Counted from the stretch's first letter, positions 10,548 through 22,504 are shown. The stretch is 64,000 bases of DNA from Closterium sp. NIES-65 (GCA_948144175.1 CANXME010002327.1:124001-188000), one strand, 5' to 3'. A program made the numbers and translations. The notes: generated from the sequence alone by a model not told the origin.

Positions 10548-11795
10548 ATGGCTACCCCCAGTGTTCTTACCTTTGATGCTGAAGGTCGTGTTGTTGACTT
10601 TGAGGTCTAGGTGGATGACCTCCAGGTGTTCCTAGAGTGCGATAGGGCCGACGGACTCTCCCTGTTCGATCTCACCTCTAGTGCCTCCCCTGCCCCGCCT
10701 GCTACTGCTGACAACACTGTTCGCTCACAGTGGGCCACACGCGATGCTGCTGCCCATCTTGCTGTGCGTCGCCACTTACCGACCACTGAGCGTGCGTACT
10801 TTAGCCAGTACAAGAGTGCTCAGACCTTGTACGACGCTGTAGTTGCACGCTACTGTTCCCCTACCACTGCTGCGCTGAGCCGCCTCATGCTACCGTACCT
10901 GTTCCCTGACCTTGCTACCTTTCCCTGAGTCGCTGACCTCATTACGCACCTCCGCACTAGTGACACTCGCTACCGTGCTGCGCTTCTTGCTGAGTTCTGT
11001 GCCAAGAATCCCCTCTCCATGTACATCACCCTCTACTACATAGTCACCCGGCTCCCTGACTCCCTTCGCTTAGTCAGGGACCACTTCCTCTCAGTTTGCC
11101 CCACCACACTCACCGTTGACCTCCTCGAGGAGCGCCTCCTAGCAGCAGAGAAGAGCATAGTCGCTGTAGGAGCCTCTCGTGGTGATCCTTGCACCCCCGT
11201 CTTTGAGGGGTGTTACCCTTCCCCACTTTTGTCCTCTGTTGCTTCTGCTGCTGCGGCCGACCTCGTTGGTTTCGAGTCAGTCGGTGCTGCGTCTGCCCCT
11301 AGCGGGAGACGCCGCATCGGTAAGGGCAAGGGGGGCAAGGGCGCTGGAGGGGCTGGCGGGGGCGGTGGAGGTGGTGGTGGAGGCAGTGGAGGGGGTGGGG
11401 GTGGTGGTGGGAGTGGTGGCGGGGGTGGCGGTGTCGGTGGCAGCAGTGGAGGCGGAGGAGACGGCGGCATTGGCGGAAGGAGCGGAGGCGGCGGAGGTGG
11501 CGGAGGCGGCGGAGGTGGCGGAGGCGGCGGCGGCAGCGGTGGAGCTGGTCGCGGCTCTGCGCTGAGGAGTGGGTCTGGTGGTGGTCCACGCCAGCAGCAG
11601 CAGCACAGTCGTGAGACCCTGTCCCCTCAGCAGCTTCGTGAGTGGTACGCTGCGCGTCAGCGCGGTGGGGGTACTGGTCCCTACACCTACATCTTCCGTA
11701 CCGGCGACCGCGCTGGTGAGCAGTGCGGGGGCCCGCACTCCACCCAACGCTGCTTCGGCCGACTGACGGACGCGTGGCGCCACCCGTTCTCTTAG
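10548..11795 (+). pseudogene. Copia B gag with three in-frame stops
   Basis: The start is the ATG at 10,548 (MATPSVLTFDAEGR). One frame encodes the whole gag but has TAG at 10,608-10,610, TGA at 10,926-10,928 and TAG at 11,793-11,795. It contains the capsid-like blocks HFSQYKSAQTLYDAVV (here AYFSQYKSAQ), LPYLFPDLATF and VRDHFLSVCPTTLTVDLLEE. A ~75-residue glycine-rich tract follows, then SPQQLREWYAARQRGGG, then the zinc-knuckle-like segment in which the first Cys is replaced by Tyr (YTYIFRTG...CGGPHSTQRC). It would have formed the particle shell. In its present state it yields only short peptides. Confidence 0.88.
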
Positions 11796-13500
11796 GCCTC
11801 TGAGATCCCTCGCTGGGGAGAGCTGTCTAGGGCGGGGGTTGCTATCTTTGATCTTGATTATGATGCTACTCTTGCTGCCATGTATGCTGTGTCTGATAGT
11901 TTTGAGGGTGACTGTTACCTGTGTGTTCCGCCTGACCCGGACATTGAGGCTGCTGCTCTAGGTGCTGGTGAGGCTGCTACTCTAGGTGCTAGTGCGTCTG
12001 CTGCCCCAGGTGCTGGTGAGTCTGCGCTCTCAGGTACTACGTCGGCTCACGCCTTACACACCTTCACCCTTGACTCGGGAGGTTCCCGCTCCTTCTTTCG
12101 ACACCGCACCACACTTACGCCGCTTAGTCGGCCGGTTGTGGTCTCCCTGGCGGACCCCTCTAGGGGTCCTGTCCTTGCCAGCTTCTCCACTGTCTTACCG
12201 TGCCCGGCAGCCCCCTCAGGCTCTAATGTCACTACCTCCCCTCGTTCTCTACGAACTTGGTGAGTGGAGCTGATCTACAGGATAGGGGGGTTGACCAGTT
12301 CATTCCTGCGAGTCAGCGGGTGACCCACTGCACGTGTGCTCGGATAGGCCGACACTTGGCCACGTTCACCTGTCGGCCGGGGTCGAGCCTGTACACACTT
12401 ACTACTGAGTCTCCTCCGGCTGCTGAGTCTGGCCAGGTAGCTGCGACGAGTCAGGTGTTTGCTGCAGCGTCCAGGTCTGGTCCTGAGTCTGCTCCCTGCT
12501 CGTGTCGTCTCCTGTCCCACCAAACTCTCCTTTGGCACCACCGCCTTGGTCACCCCTCCCTGCCTCGTCTCCGAGGCATGGCCTCCCGTGTCCTTGTCTC
12601 TGGTCTCCCCCGGTCTCTCCCTCCCCTACCTCCGGGGCCTGCCCCTACCTTCGTCCCCTGCGTCGAGGGGTGACAGCGCGCTGTCCCTCACTCCTCCGAG
12701 TTTCCTCCTACAGAGGCTCCGCTGCAGACTCTTCACATGGACGTGTGGGGCCCCGCCCGCGTCTGTGGACAGGGTCACGAGCGCTACCTCCTGCTGGTGG
12801 TTGACGACTACTCGCGTTACACCACAGTCTTCCCCTTGCGCAGCAAGGGTGATGTCAATGAGGTGTTGATCGACTGGATCCGCGCAGCTCGTCTCCAGCT
12901 CCGAGAGAGTTTCGGCTCGGACTTTCCTGTTCTGCGTCTGCACTCTGACAGAGGCGGGGAGTTTTCCTCTGCCGGTCTATCGAGCACAAGGCATCCGCCA
13001 GACCTTCACGCTTCCAGCCTCTCCACAGCAAAATGGGATTGCTGAGTGCCGCATTGGCATGGTCATGGACGTCGCTCGTACGTCCATGATCCATGCGGCT
13101 GCCCCCCATTTTCTGTGGCCGTTTGCGGTTCAGTACGCAGCGCATCAGCTCAACCTTCAGCCCCGGGTCTCCTTGCCAGAGACTTCCCCCACCCTGCGGT
13201 GGACGGGGAAGGTTGGCGATGCGTCTGCGTTTCGTGTCTGGGGATCTCGGGCGTTTGTCCGCGACTTGTCTGCGGACAAGCTGTCCCCCAATGTTGTTCC
13301 CTGCGTCTTCCTTGGCTCCACCCCTGACGCGCCTGGGTGGCAGTTTTACCACCCCACCTCACGCCGTGTTCTGTCCTCCCAGGACGTCACCTTTGACGAG
13401 TCGGTGCCTTACTACAGTCTCTTCCCCTACCGCACTGCACCCATCCCCCCGCCGCCGCTCTTCCTTGCGCCAGGTCCTCCCCCGGTAGACCCCCTGCCCC
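11796..13500 (+). pseudogene. Copia B protease and integrase region, frameshifted
   Basis: The domains in order are: aspartic protease (FTLDSGGSRSFF, where sister copies have DSGAS), HHCC finger (LLWHHRLGHPSLPRL...FVPCVEG), and integrase core with MDVWGPARV, LHSDRGGEF and the third catalytic region. The integrase C-terminal part reads VWGSRAFVRDLSADKL...GWQFYHPTSR. Frames change near 12,250 and around 13,045. The latter is within integrase: a deletion and shift precede the QQNGIAE site, which in this copy reads QQNGIAECRI. A stop lies at about 12,672 just after the finger. The protein would have cut the polyprotein and inserted cDNA. Confidence 0.87.
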
Positions 13501-14273
13501 CTCAGGGTCCTGCCCCGTCAGGTGTGTCCCAGGTAGACGGAGTTGAGCCTGTCGAGGTAGCTATTGACTCTGGTGCTGCTAGAGGTGCTGAGCCTGCGGG
13601 TGCCGGGTCTGGAGGTGCTGAGCCTGGGGGTGCGGAGCCTGGGGGTGCTGAGTCCAGGGGTGCGGAGCCTAGGAGTGCTAAGCCTAGGGTTGCTGAGACT
13701 GGGGGTGCTGAGTTTGGGGGTACTAAGCGTGGGGGTGCTGAGCCTCGGGGTGCAGAGCCTGGGGGTGCTGGGTCTGCTCGCGTGGCCTCTCGCGGTCCTT
13801 CGCCGAGGTGGGAGCCACTCTCTCCTAAGGAATTGCGCGAGTGGTTTGCACGGCGCTGGAGCCATGCTGCTGGAGCTGGAGGTTCTACTGTCGCTGCTGG
13901 TCCCCGAGGTGCTCGTACTAGCGGTTATGGAGCTACTGGGACTGGGGGTGCTGCTGGGGCTCCTGGAGGTACTGTTGGAGCTGCTGGCGGTACTGGAGCT
14001 GCTGGTCCTGCTGGAGTTGGTGCTGCTGGAGCTGCTGGAGCTGGAGCTGCTGGGGGTGTTGGCGCTGGTCGTGCTCCTCGCGCTGGTGCTTCTGAGGGTG
14101 CGGGAGTTGGCGCTGTTGGAGCTTGAGGTGCTGCTGGTGCTGGTGCTGCTGCTTGGGGTACTGGTGCTGTCCCTGCTGGTTGTGGAGGCGCTGCGCGGCT
14201 GCGGCCATACTTCGTTCCGCTCCTTGAGTAGGTTCTTGGTCTCCCGCCCTCTACTGGTCCTGCTCCTCCCTTA
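13501..14273 (+). pseudogene. Copia B integrase-RT linker
   Basis: This low-complexity linker begins GVSQVDGVEPVEVA. It has AEPGG-type pentapeptides (about 13,580-13,770), a single SPKELREWFARRW motif (13,821-13,859), then GA-rich triplet repeats. It is open to 14,126 in the frame that starts in the integrase C-terminus. After that the conserved PYFVPLLE lead-in to RT lies in another frame. Confidence 0.7.
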
Positions 14274-16412
14274 GAGTGTCCACAGCCTGTCCAGTCGCGG
14301 TCACAGTTACAGCCCGCCTCCCCCCTACCTGCTCCTTCTCCCTACGCTGGTCCTACTGGAGGTCTTGCTGAGCGTCGTGAGCCTGCGTCTCGTCCTGCGT
14401 CGCCTGTTCGTGCTACTCGCACTAGTCGTCGTGCTCCGCGTCATCCTGCGGTCCCAGGCACACACCAGATGGCACTGCGTCCTTCCACTGCTCCTCTGCG
14501 TGTCCCGTTGCCGTCTCCTCCAGAGTCCTCTCTTCCTGTCCTTGCTGACCCCGAGTCTGAGTCTCTTTGTGCTGCCAGTCCTACCGTCTCCTGGCTACTG
14601 TTGTCATTGACCCTTCCTTTGAGTCCACTGCTGCGTCTGCCTTGGTTGCTGAGCTTGTCGACTTTGCTGCTCGCTGTCGTCTAGACTACGCTATTAGTCT
14701 TGTTGCTGAGTCTGAGTCTATCTGTCCTCCGTCCGTCGGGGGTGAGTTTGCTCTTAGCACGAATGTCCTTGAGGACAGGCAGGAGGGAGGAGTTCCAATG
14801 TTTTGCTTCTGCTTTGCCTCATCTCATGTCCACGCTGATTGCCCCTGAGGGAGACCCGGATAAACTAGACATCCCGACTCCTGCATCGTATGCTGAGGCG
14901 ATCGAGGGTCCCTACTCCTCTCAGTGGCAGTCAGCCATGGACGCAGAGATGGCTTCCTGGAAGTCTACAGGCACCTACGTCGACGAGGTTCCCCCACCTG
15001 GGGCAAACATCGTCAGTGGCATGTGGATTTTCAGGGTGAAGCGGCCGCCGGGTTCTCCGCCCGTCTTCAAGGCGCGTTACGTGGCTCGAGGCTTCACTCA
15101 ACGGCAGGGAGTTGACTACTTTCAGACCTTCTCTCCCACCCCGAAGATGACCACTCTTCGGGTGCTGCTGCACATAGCCGCTCAGCGCGACTACGAGCTT
15201 CACTCTCTTGACTTCAGCACAGCTTTCTTGCAGGGCAGCCTGCACGAGGAGATCTGGCAGCGCCGCCCACCTGGCTTCACTGGGTCGTTTCCTCCTGGTA
15301 CCCAGTGGAACCTCCAGCGGCCAGTCTACGGTCTGCGCCAGGCGCCACGTGAGTGGCACGACACACTGAGGACTACACTTGCGGCTCTTGGGTTTGCTCC
15401 TTCTACAGCCGACCCGTCGCTGTTTCTGCGCACCGACACCTCTTTGCCGCCGTTCTACATCCTCGTGTACGTCGACGACTTGGTCTTTGCCACTGCTGAC
15501 ACTGCTGGACTCGCCCACGTGAAGTCCGAGCTGCAGAAGAGACACACGTGCACAGACCTGGGTGAACTGCGCAGCTACCTTAGCTTGCAGATCACCCGGA
15601 ACAGAGCAGAGCGCACCATTACCTTGACTCAGTCACACATGGTGCAGCAGGTCCTTCAGCGCTTCGACTTCACGTACTCCTCGCCTCAGGCCACTCCTCT
15701 GTCTACTCGCCACTTGCTCTCAGCTCTGCCTTCGGATGAGTCCGTAGAGCCGAGTGGCCCGTACCCAGAGCTTGTTGGCTGTCTCATGTACCTGATGACC
15801 TGCACACGACCTGACCTCGCATACCCTCTTAGCATCTTGGCACGCTATGCTGCTCTTGGGAGACACCGTCCAGAGCACATGGCTGCAGCGAAGAGGGTGT
15901 TGCGCTACTTGTGCAGTACGTCGGGCATGAGGCTAGTGCTTGGAGGGCGACGTCGAGTGGTCCTCACAGGTCACGCGGACGCTTCTTGGGCTGACGACCA
16001 GGCTACACAGCGGTCGTCACAGGGTTACACCTTCAGCCTTGGCTCCGGCTCTGTTTTGTGGTGGTCTACCCGCTCGTCTTCTGTTCTCACCTCCAGCTGT
16101 GAGGCTGAGATCTACGCGGGGGCCATGGCTGGACAGGAGCTACGCTGGCTCACCTACCTGCTGACTGACCTAGGAGAGCCGCCTCGTTCTCTTCCAGTTC
16201 TGTACGTAGACAACAAGGCCATGCTGGCCTTGTGTCGGGAGCATAGACTAGAGCACAGAACGAAGCACATTGGTCAGCTGCGCCATGCTTACGTGGCCTC
16301 TGAGGCCAACACTGCTGATATCTTTACCAAGGCACTTCCGCCTGGTGATCCTCAGCGCTTCTGTACTATGCTAGGTCTTGTGCCTACTTGGCCTCACTTG
16401 CTCACTTCTTGA
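14274..16412 (+). pseudogene. Copia B reverse transcriptase-RNase H region
   Basis: The N-terminal part (FESTAASALVAELVDF, PPSVGGEFAL, VLEDRQE) is in one frame. A 4-bp insertion near 14,785 shifts it, and the rest is open to 16,412. RT blocks present are WIFRVKRPPGS, ARYVARGFTQ, LDFSTAFLQG, VYGLRQAPREWHD and YVDDLVFAT. RNase H has TGHADASWADD, SCEAEIYA and YVDNKAMLAL. After HRTKHI a 39-bp in-frame deletion removes 13 residues present in C, F and G (ALRYFLARELQQR), so RNase H is probably defective although the frame is open. Confidence 0.88.
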
Positions 16413-16609
16413 CCTTGCTTGTACTGTGATCTTTCTATACCTGCACTTGCTTGTTTACCTTTATATATTATCTTGCATGTGAATTGGCCTTGTGGCCTTG
16501 CTCTTGTGCTCAGACTGTGTGGTGACGTTGTGATCCACCCTGAGCTTGCTTTGCTTTGCTTGACTGGTCTTGTGACCTCCTGTTCTCCCCCACTTTGCCT
16601 ATGGGGGTT

Positions 16610-16733
16610 TGTCAAACTTATATCATATAGCTTGTCTAGGCTATAGTGGGGTAAACACTATGGGGTACAGTTTCCTAGGGTTTCCTACTTGTACCCAACC
16701 TTGTGCTAGTTCATTCTTTCCTCGTTTCTTCAC
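16610..16733 (+). repeat. 3' LTR of copia B
   Basis: This 124-bp LTR is preceded by the polypurine tract ATGGGGGTT. It differs from the 5' LTR by two substitutions, a 6-bp insertion (TTGTGC) and loss of the terminal A, so the gypsy target GTAAT follows TTCAC directly. Confidence 0.92.
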
Positions 16734-17344
16734 GTAATCTAACTATTTCTTCAGTTCGTCCAGTTCAGGCTGTGTTAGTCAGAACTGTCGCTGTACAGTC
16801 TGCTGTGCCTCGGTTCTATTTCTATGCGGCGGTCATGTGCTCGGTGAGGTGGCATTCCCTCTATTAAGTCATTGGGAAAAATTCCATGGTACCGTATCAG
16901 TAATTTCTGTAGTTCGGGTGGTACGACTGTCAGCATCCACTGCGTACACGTGAGCTCCTGGAGCGACGACCATTTTCAACTTGATGGCGCTGACGTGGAG
17001 CATTGAAGACTCAGGTGACTGCCAGTGAGGTAATGCGGCCCAGTTACCACCGATTCGCACAGTGCAGCCGCTTGTCGTTCAGTCAATTCGCGGGTTGTAG
17101 CGTCGTAGCCAAAGTAAATCATTGGTCCCATCCAATGTTGACACGAGCATTTCCTGTATAAACCCGAATCCCCCCTACAGCGAATCTTCACTCCCTCCAC
17201 CTTTTCTGGTCTGGCCAGCGGCGTGCCGTCAACTAAGCGTGCGTAGATCTCCGGTAAACAACGGCTAAGTGTCAGTTGCAGCATCCTTGCGGTTGCGATA
17301 TTAACTAAGCAGTGACTAGTTTTTCCATCAATAAAAATCTTCAC
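16734..17344 (-). pseudogene. Ty3/gypsy protease and spacer, minus strand
   Basis: Beyond copia B the minus-strand gypsy copy resumes with the N-terminal RT region and spacer (16,734 to about 16,975). An open stretch then covers the protease (16,976-17,344): MKIFIDGKTSHCLVN, LTLSRCLPEI and LVDGTPLARPEKVEGVKIRC. In D the active-site block is FIDGGASHSLV. Here GGAS is changed to GKTS, so the catalytic loop is damaged. The tail reads DATTRELTERQAAALCE in a shifted frame. This is a relic of a polyprotein-processing enzyme. Confidence 0.83.
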
Positions 17345-18690
17345 TGGTGTCCGCTGTATTTTCCCGTGAATCAGACTGGGCGATCTCTCATTGTACCCTC
17401 CTTATTTAGCTGAGCCTGATCGATTGTGTGAATTAGTACAGTCACTCGGTGATGGTCAGTGGGGTCGGGCGAGCAGTGAGTCTCGCCAGTAGTGGACCCG
17501 TACTCTACTGACTGCTGGCGGTTCCCTGCCTTGCAGACTCCCTCCCCTGCTCTGCTCCTCTATGTTTTAGCCCTTCTGGGCATTCACTCTTGCGATGGCC
17601 CGACCTGTCGCACGCGAAGCAACGCCCCTTACACGGCGTGACAATTGCATTCGTTGCAACGGCGTGAACTATGGCATGCTCGGGCGTTCTCTGAGTTCGA
17701 TGTCCATATTGGTAGTACCCCGGTCTCGGACTGCGTAGGATGTCAATTTTCTCGGTGAGCACAAGAAATTTGTTGAAGTTCGAGGCCCCGCGTAGGAGGA
17801 TTTTGTGCGAGATTTTCGGCTTCAAGCCGCCGGCGTAGCAATCCCCTTTCTCCGCATCGTGCATGTAGCCGACCTGTTCGCACAGCGCGAAAAAACCTCT
17901 TGTATAGTCTTGAATCGACCCAAGCTGTCGCCAAGTGCGCAACCTCTGGCGTACTGAGATCGAAGCCGCAATCAGCTCCAAGCGCACCCGTAGCCCTGCG
18001 CAGCACACATCCCACACGTAGTATCGGGCGACTTCGCAGAACAAACTCTAGGTGACACCTGTCCCCGAGGGCCTTTCCCCTTGCATCAGTGGCTCGTAAT
18101 CACTTGGCAATATTACGATAACTCGCCACGAGTCCATGGAAAGGGCGTATCGAATCTTCGGTGCATATTACGTGACGTAATTTGCGTAAAACAATACGTT
18201 CATCGTGAACATCCGTTATCGAACTGGCTAGGATCGAAACAGGGCGGGCGCTGCGGCTTGAGTGGCATCGGCTCACTGATGTTGTTGTGGCCAAGGAGTT
18301 GCGATGCTGACGTGACGACGGACTTCACGATGTGTGTTCACGCCCGGTGCCTCCCTAATTTGCTCCATTCTTGGCATAATTTCGGACGTCGCCATCACTG
18401 ATTGCGCCTGAGCGATGTCCCGTGCTGTCGTGTAGCGAAGGTGTGCCAGACGAGATGACGATTTGTTCAACAGTTTGTGCAGGTGCATTTGCTGGTGCTG
18501 GTGCCGGTGCATTTGCCATCGACTACTGCCGTAGGAAATCACGCTCCACCGTGAGCGTCGGGATTTCGAGCGTCGACCTCTAGCTGCCGCATAAGTTTTT
18601 CGAGGGGCTCTTGCGGCGCGAGCAGAATGCAGCCAGATTCGTCCATGGATAGGGTGTCGGGCTAGCTCAGTGTAAGCTCCCCCCTCCACC
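17345..18690 (-). pseudogene. Ty3/gypsy gag with zinc knuckle, minus strand
   Basis: The best-preserved part is open at 17,505-18,044. It includes a retrotransposon-gag-like segment (LELIAASISVRQRLRTWRQLGSIQDYTRGFFALCEQVGYMH), YAGGLKPKISHKILLRG, and a perfect CX2CX4HX4C knuckle (CFACDRSGHRKSEC). The N-terminal half (to about 18,690) matches D gag from ELARHP onward, but with stops and frame changes. Similarity to D ends near 18,675-18,690, so the 5' LTR and leader of this copy are missing. Confidence 0.85.
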
Positions 18691-19600
18691 CTGTTAACAG
18701 GAATGGAGTGTTGGCCCCGCCCTCTCTTGAACAACACCGGCGACTTGGTCGGATGTACGGGAGAAGCAGCCGACCGTTCGCAGTGAAGGAGCTGCTCGAC
18801 GGGCCTCGTCGAGCTGCAGGGGTTCACTGTGGTGTTGTCGTCGACCAAGAGTGCTCGACGGCCTTCTTCTGCGTGGCAGGTCGACGAGGTGGGTGTCGAC
18901 CTGCACAGGACTGTCACGGGGCTGGAACCGTCGACCAGGGAGCTCAACAGCTGCAGCTGACTGGGCTGGGCGATGGGTGGGCCGTCGACCAGGAGGGGCA
19001 GTTCGATCGGGAGGTCGACGGGGCGGTACATCAACCTTACAAGTGAGCAGCGGTCGACGATGGGAGCTCGGCGACAACAGCTGACAGTTCTGGTCAACGG
19101 AAGGGGTCCGTCGACCACGGGGTAGCTCGAGGGAGCTGCAGTTGACCAGGGGCACCTGGTGGTCGACCAGAGGCACAAATGGTTGACCAGAGGCACCTGG
19201 TGGTCGGCGAGTGCACTCGGTGGTCGACCAGGTCGACCGGGTAACCTGCTCGATGAGTTCTGCGGAGGCACGCGAACGTCGTCGAATTCGCGATGGCCAA
19301 GGAGACTTTAGGCTGGTATCCCGAAGTTGATGTGGCTCATCGGGCGCAGACAACAGCCGACGGATGCACAACGATGCAAGTTGGGCCAATCGTTTGCGCA
19401 CACCTGCAAGCGGGCGCACTGCTGCCATCTACGGGTGCAACGCTGGACAGTCACACGGGTGCAGCGTTGGCACGCCGTCGACCTGCAGTGTTGGCAGGTC
19501 TCATTTCTGCAGTGCTAGCGCAGCTCCTCTACTCAACATTGGCAGGCGGTCGACCAAGCTGTGCTGGCAGTCGACCAGGCTAGCTGGAGAGTTGCTAGTT
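18691..19600. repeat. GTCGAC-rich low-complexity region, no recognised gene
   Basis: About 900 bp contain 14 GTCGAC hexamers, many in the longer palindromic setting GGTCGACC or TGGTCGACCA, plus variants such as GTTGACC. Short phrases like CAGAGGCACCTGGTGGTCGACC recur at about 19,140-19,210. Open frames exist on both strands but consist of repeated LVDG/STR-like peptides, and I do not believe them as genes. No TE protein is recognisable. Confidence 0.55.
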
Positions 19601-20385
19601 TCCTGATGTAGTCATTGTTGTCATTGCTTGTTCAATCATTCTGTAATCCCAACTTTGCTAGTGGAAACTCTTGCCGATTTCTCCCATGTATGCGCAAGCA
19701 CAAGGAACTAAGCAAAGCTACGATCACTCCTAGTAGTTCGTGCCAACCCCCGTAGTCTAGCTCACTACCGTTGTAGAGTGACTCACTTCACCCCCCCCCC
19801 ACCCCCCCCTCCTCCCTCCCTCCCAAAATTGGGATAATTTGGGAAGCGCAGGTGTGGGCGCAGTCTGAAAAGGGTCATGCCTTTGAATACCAAATGCTAG
19901 GAGTGCAATTTAGTGAGTCAACGAAGATTGCACTATCGAAGCAAACGGTTGATAGAACTAGCGAATGCTAAACGTCAGACTAGCATGGAACCGGTAATGA
20001 GCAAAATATGGGGTGCGCGACGGGCCTGGCGCTAAGGTTGGGATTTTTCGAGGCGGAGGACCGGAGCGCGGGTACCAACCGAGTCGTGAGGTTTGGTTGT
20101 AACGTGCACAGTGGTGGGCACAGTGGTCGAGGCGAGTGTCGCGAAAGGGTAACCGTTTATTGTGGCAGGAGCAGTCGTGTACGCGGTAGGTAGGGCCATG
20201 AAGTAAGGAAAAGGATTTCCCTTGGACAAAGATATTTCCTCACATAACAAAATATCTAAAGTCGTATGGTTTAAGTGCAAGCCGAGTGGCATAGAATTGG
20301 CCATTTACATTTGATTTCCAGGTCAGCACTTTCCCTACTAGATGCAGCACAGCTCTGTCGTATGATCTGTTTATCAACGCAGCAA
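19601..20385. other. Non-coding stretch between gypsy remnant and copia E
   Basis: There is no recognisable gene. A C-rich tract lies at about 19,790-19,825. The rest is unique-looking sequence of mixed composition. A 90-codon open frame on the minus strand (20,032-20,304) has no motif I recognise and I do not call it. Confidence 0.5.
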
Positions 20386-22504
20386 GGTACTGGAGCTGCT
20401 GGAGCTGGTGGTGCTGCTGGTGCTGGAGGTGCTGGAGCTGCTGGTCCTGGAGGTGCTCGTGCTGGAGGTACAGGAGCTGCCGGAGCTGATGCTGCTACTG
20501 GTGCTGGAGGTGATGGAGCTGCTGGAGCTGCTGGCCCGGAGGTGCTCGTACTGGATGAACCGGAGCTGGTGGAGCTAGTGGTGCTGTAGGTGCTGGAGCT
20601 GGAGACCCTGGAGCTTGGGGTGCTAGAGCTCTCGGTACTAGTGTTAGAGGCATTGTACGGCCCGACTGTACTTCGTTCAACTGCTTCGCCAGGTTCTTTG
20701 TCTCTCGTATTCTACTAACCCTACTCCACCTCCATTGTGTCGACCGCCTGACCAGTCGCAGCCACAATTACTGCCAGCCTCCCCACTGCCTGCTCCTCTT
20801 CCTTACACTGAACAGAGAGAATCTCTTACAGAGCGTCATGAGCCTGCGTCTCGCCCTGCCACGCCTTTTCGCGCTGGTCGCACTAGTCGTCGTGTTCCGC
20901 GTCCGCGTCCTCCTCCTGTCCCGGGCACTCACACTATGGCACTTCGTCCTTCCTCTGTTTCACTGCGAGTTCCCCTACCGTCTCCTCCTGTGTCCTCTCT
21001 TCTTGACGGTCCGGACCCTAAGTCTGACTTAGTTCGTGTTGCCAGTCCTACTGTCACATGTTTTCTAGCCACTGTTGTCACCGACCCTTCGTTTGAGTCC
21101 ACTGCTGCGTCTGCCCTAGTTGTCGAGCTTTTCGACTTTGCTGCAAGTTGTTGTCTCGACTACGCCGCTAGTCTTGTTGCTGAGTCTGAGTTTCTCCGTC
21201 CTCCGTTCGTCGGGGGTGAGTGTGCTCTTGGCACGGACGTCTTTGAAGACAGGCAGGAGGACTTTAAGTGTCTTGCAGCTGCTGTACCTCATCTCATGTC
21301 CATGCTGCTTGCACCTGAGGGAGACCTCGATGTACCAGACATTCCAACCCCGCGCTCTTATGCTCAGGCGATCGCGGGTGAATACTCCTCTCAGTGGCAG
21401 ACAGCCATGGACGCAGAGATGACATCCTCGAAGTCCACAGGCACTTACATCGGCGCAGTTCCCCCTCCTGGGGCGAACATCGTCGATGACATGTGGATTT
21501 TCAGGGTGAAGCGGTCGCCGGGTACTCCGCCTGTCTTCAAGGCTCGTTACGTTGCACCACGCTTCAGTCAGCGACAAGGAGTTGACTTCTTCCAGACCTT
21601 CTCCCTTACCCCGAAGATGACCACTCTTCGGGTGCTGCTGCACGTCGCCGCTGAGCGTGACTACGAGCTTTACTCTCTTGACTTCAGCATAGCTTTCTTA
21701 CAGGGCAGCCTGCACGAGGAGATCTGGTTGCGCCGCCCACTTGGCTTCACTGGGTCGTTTCCCGCACGTACCCAGTGGAGCCTCCGGCGGCCAGTCTACG
21801 GTCCCCGCCAGGCGCCTTGCGAGTGGCACGACACACTGAGGATGACGCTTGCAGCTCTTGGGTTTGCTCCTTCGACTGCTGACCCGTCGCTTTTTCTATG
21901 CATCGACACTTTGCTGCTGCCGTTCTACATCCTCGTGTACGTCAACGACTTGGTTTTTGCCACTGCTGACACTGAGGCACTGGCCCTAGTGAAGTCGGAG
22001 CTACAGAAGAGACACACGTCCACAGACTTGGGTGAGCTGCGTAGCTATCTTGGCTTGCAGATCATCTGGGACAGAGCACGACGCACCATCACCTTGACTC
22101 AGTCACACATGTAGCACCAAGTCCTTCAGCGCTTCCGCTTTTAGTACTCCTCGCCATAGTCCACTCCTCTGCCTACTGGTCACTTGCTCTCAGCTCCACC
22201 TTCGGACGAGTCCGGAGAGCCGAGTGGGCCATATCCAGAGCTTGTGGGCTGCCTCATGTACCTGATGACCTGCACTCGACCTGAACTTGCGTACCCTCTT
22301 AGCATCCTGGCACGCTACGTTGCGCCTTAGAGACACCAACCAGAGCACTGGGAGGCCGCTAAGAGGGTGTTGCGCTACTTGTGCAGTACGTCGGGCATGG
22401 GGCTTGTGCTTGGAGGACGGAGTCGAGTTGTTCTCACTGGCCACGCAGATGCGTCTTGGGTTGACAACTTGGCTACACAGCGGTCGTCACAGGGTTATAC
22501 TTTC
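20386..22504 (+). pseudogene. Copia E fragment: linker, RT and partial RNase H
   Basis: This is a 5'-truncated copia fragment. It begins inside the Gly/Ala linker, runs through the conserved RFFVSR/PLLQQ-type lead-in and RT, and ends in RNase H at SSQGYTF, where copia F is inserted. RT blocks are WIFRVKRSPGT, ARYVAPRFSQ, LDFSIAFLQG and YVNDLVFAT: the second catalytic Asp of YVDD is Asn, so RT is dead even apart from later lesions. A TAG at 22,112-22,114, another at about 22,142, and a further stop near 22,329 break the thumb and connection. It has neither LTR nor target duplication, and it is more decayed than A, B, C or G. Confidence 0.87.

Larger units (their letters stand above)
9419..16733 (+). 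mobile_element. Ty1/copia LTR retrotransposon B, full length, inactive
   Basis: This plus-strand copia element of 7,315 bp has LTRs at 9,419-9,537 and 16,610-16,733 and target duplication GTAAT (9,414-9,418 and 16,734-16,738). Its order is PBS, two-module GC-rich leader, gag, protease, integrase, linker, RT, RNase H, polypurine tract. Between its LTRs there are two substitutions, a 6-bp insertion and loss of the last base of the 3' LTR. gag has three stops. The protease-integrase region is split by frame changes near 12,250 and 13,050 and a stop at about 12,672. A 4-bp insertion precedes RT, and RNase H lacks 13 residues. It is inserted in the minus-strand gypsy copy. Confidence 0.95.

Noticed and set aside
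16976-17344. Stand-alone host aspartic protease gene
   Set aside because: Sequence and order match the gypsy D protease, flanked by gypsy gag and RT on the same strand.
18273-19428. Minus-strand frames of 244-332 codons with LVDG/STR repeats
   Set aside because: The lower part is decayed gypsy gag and the upper part is the GTCGAC-rich repeat. There is no consistent protein or start.
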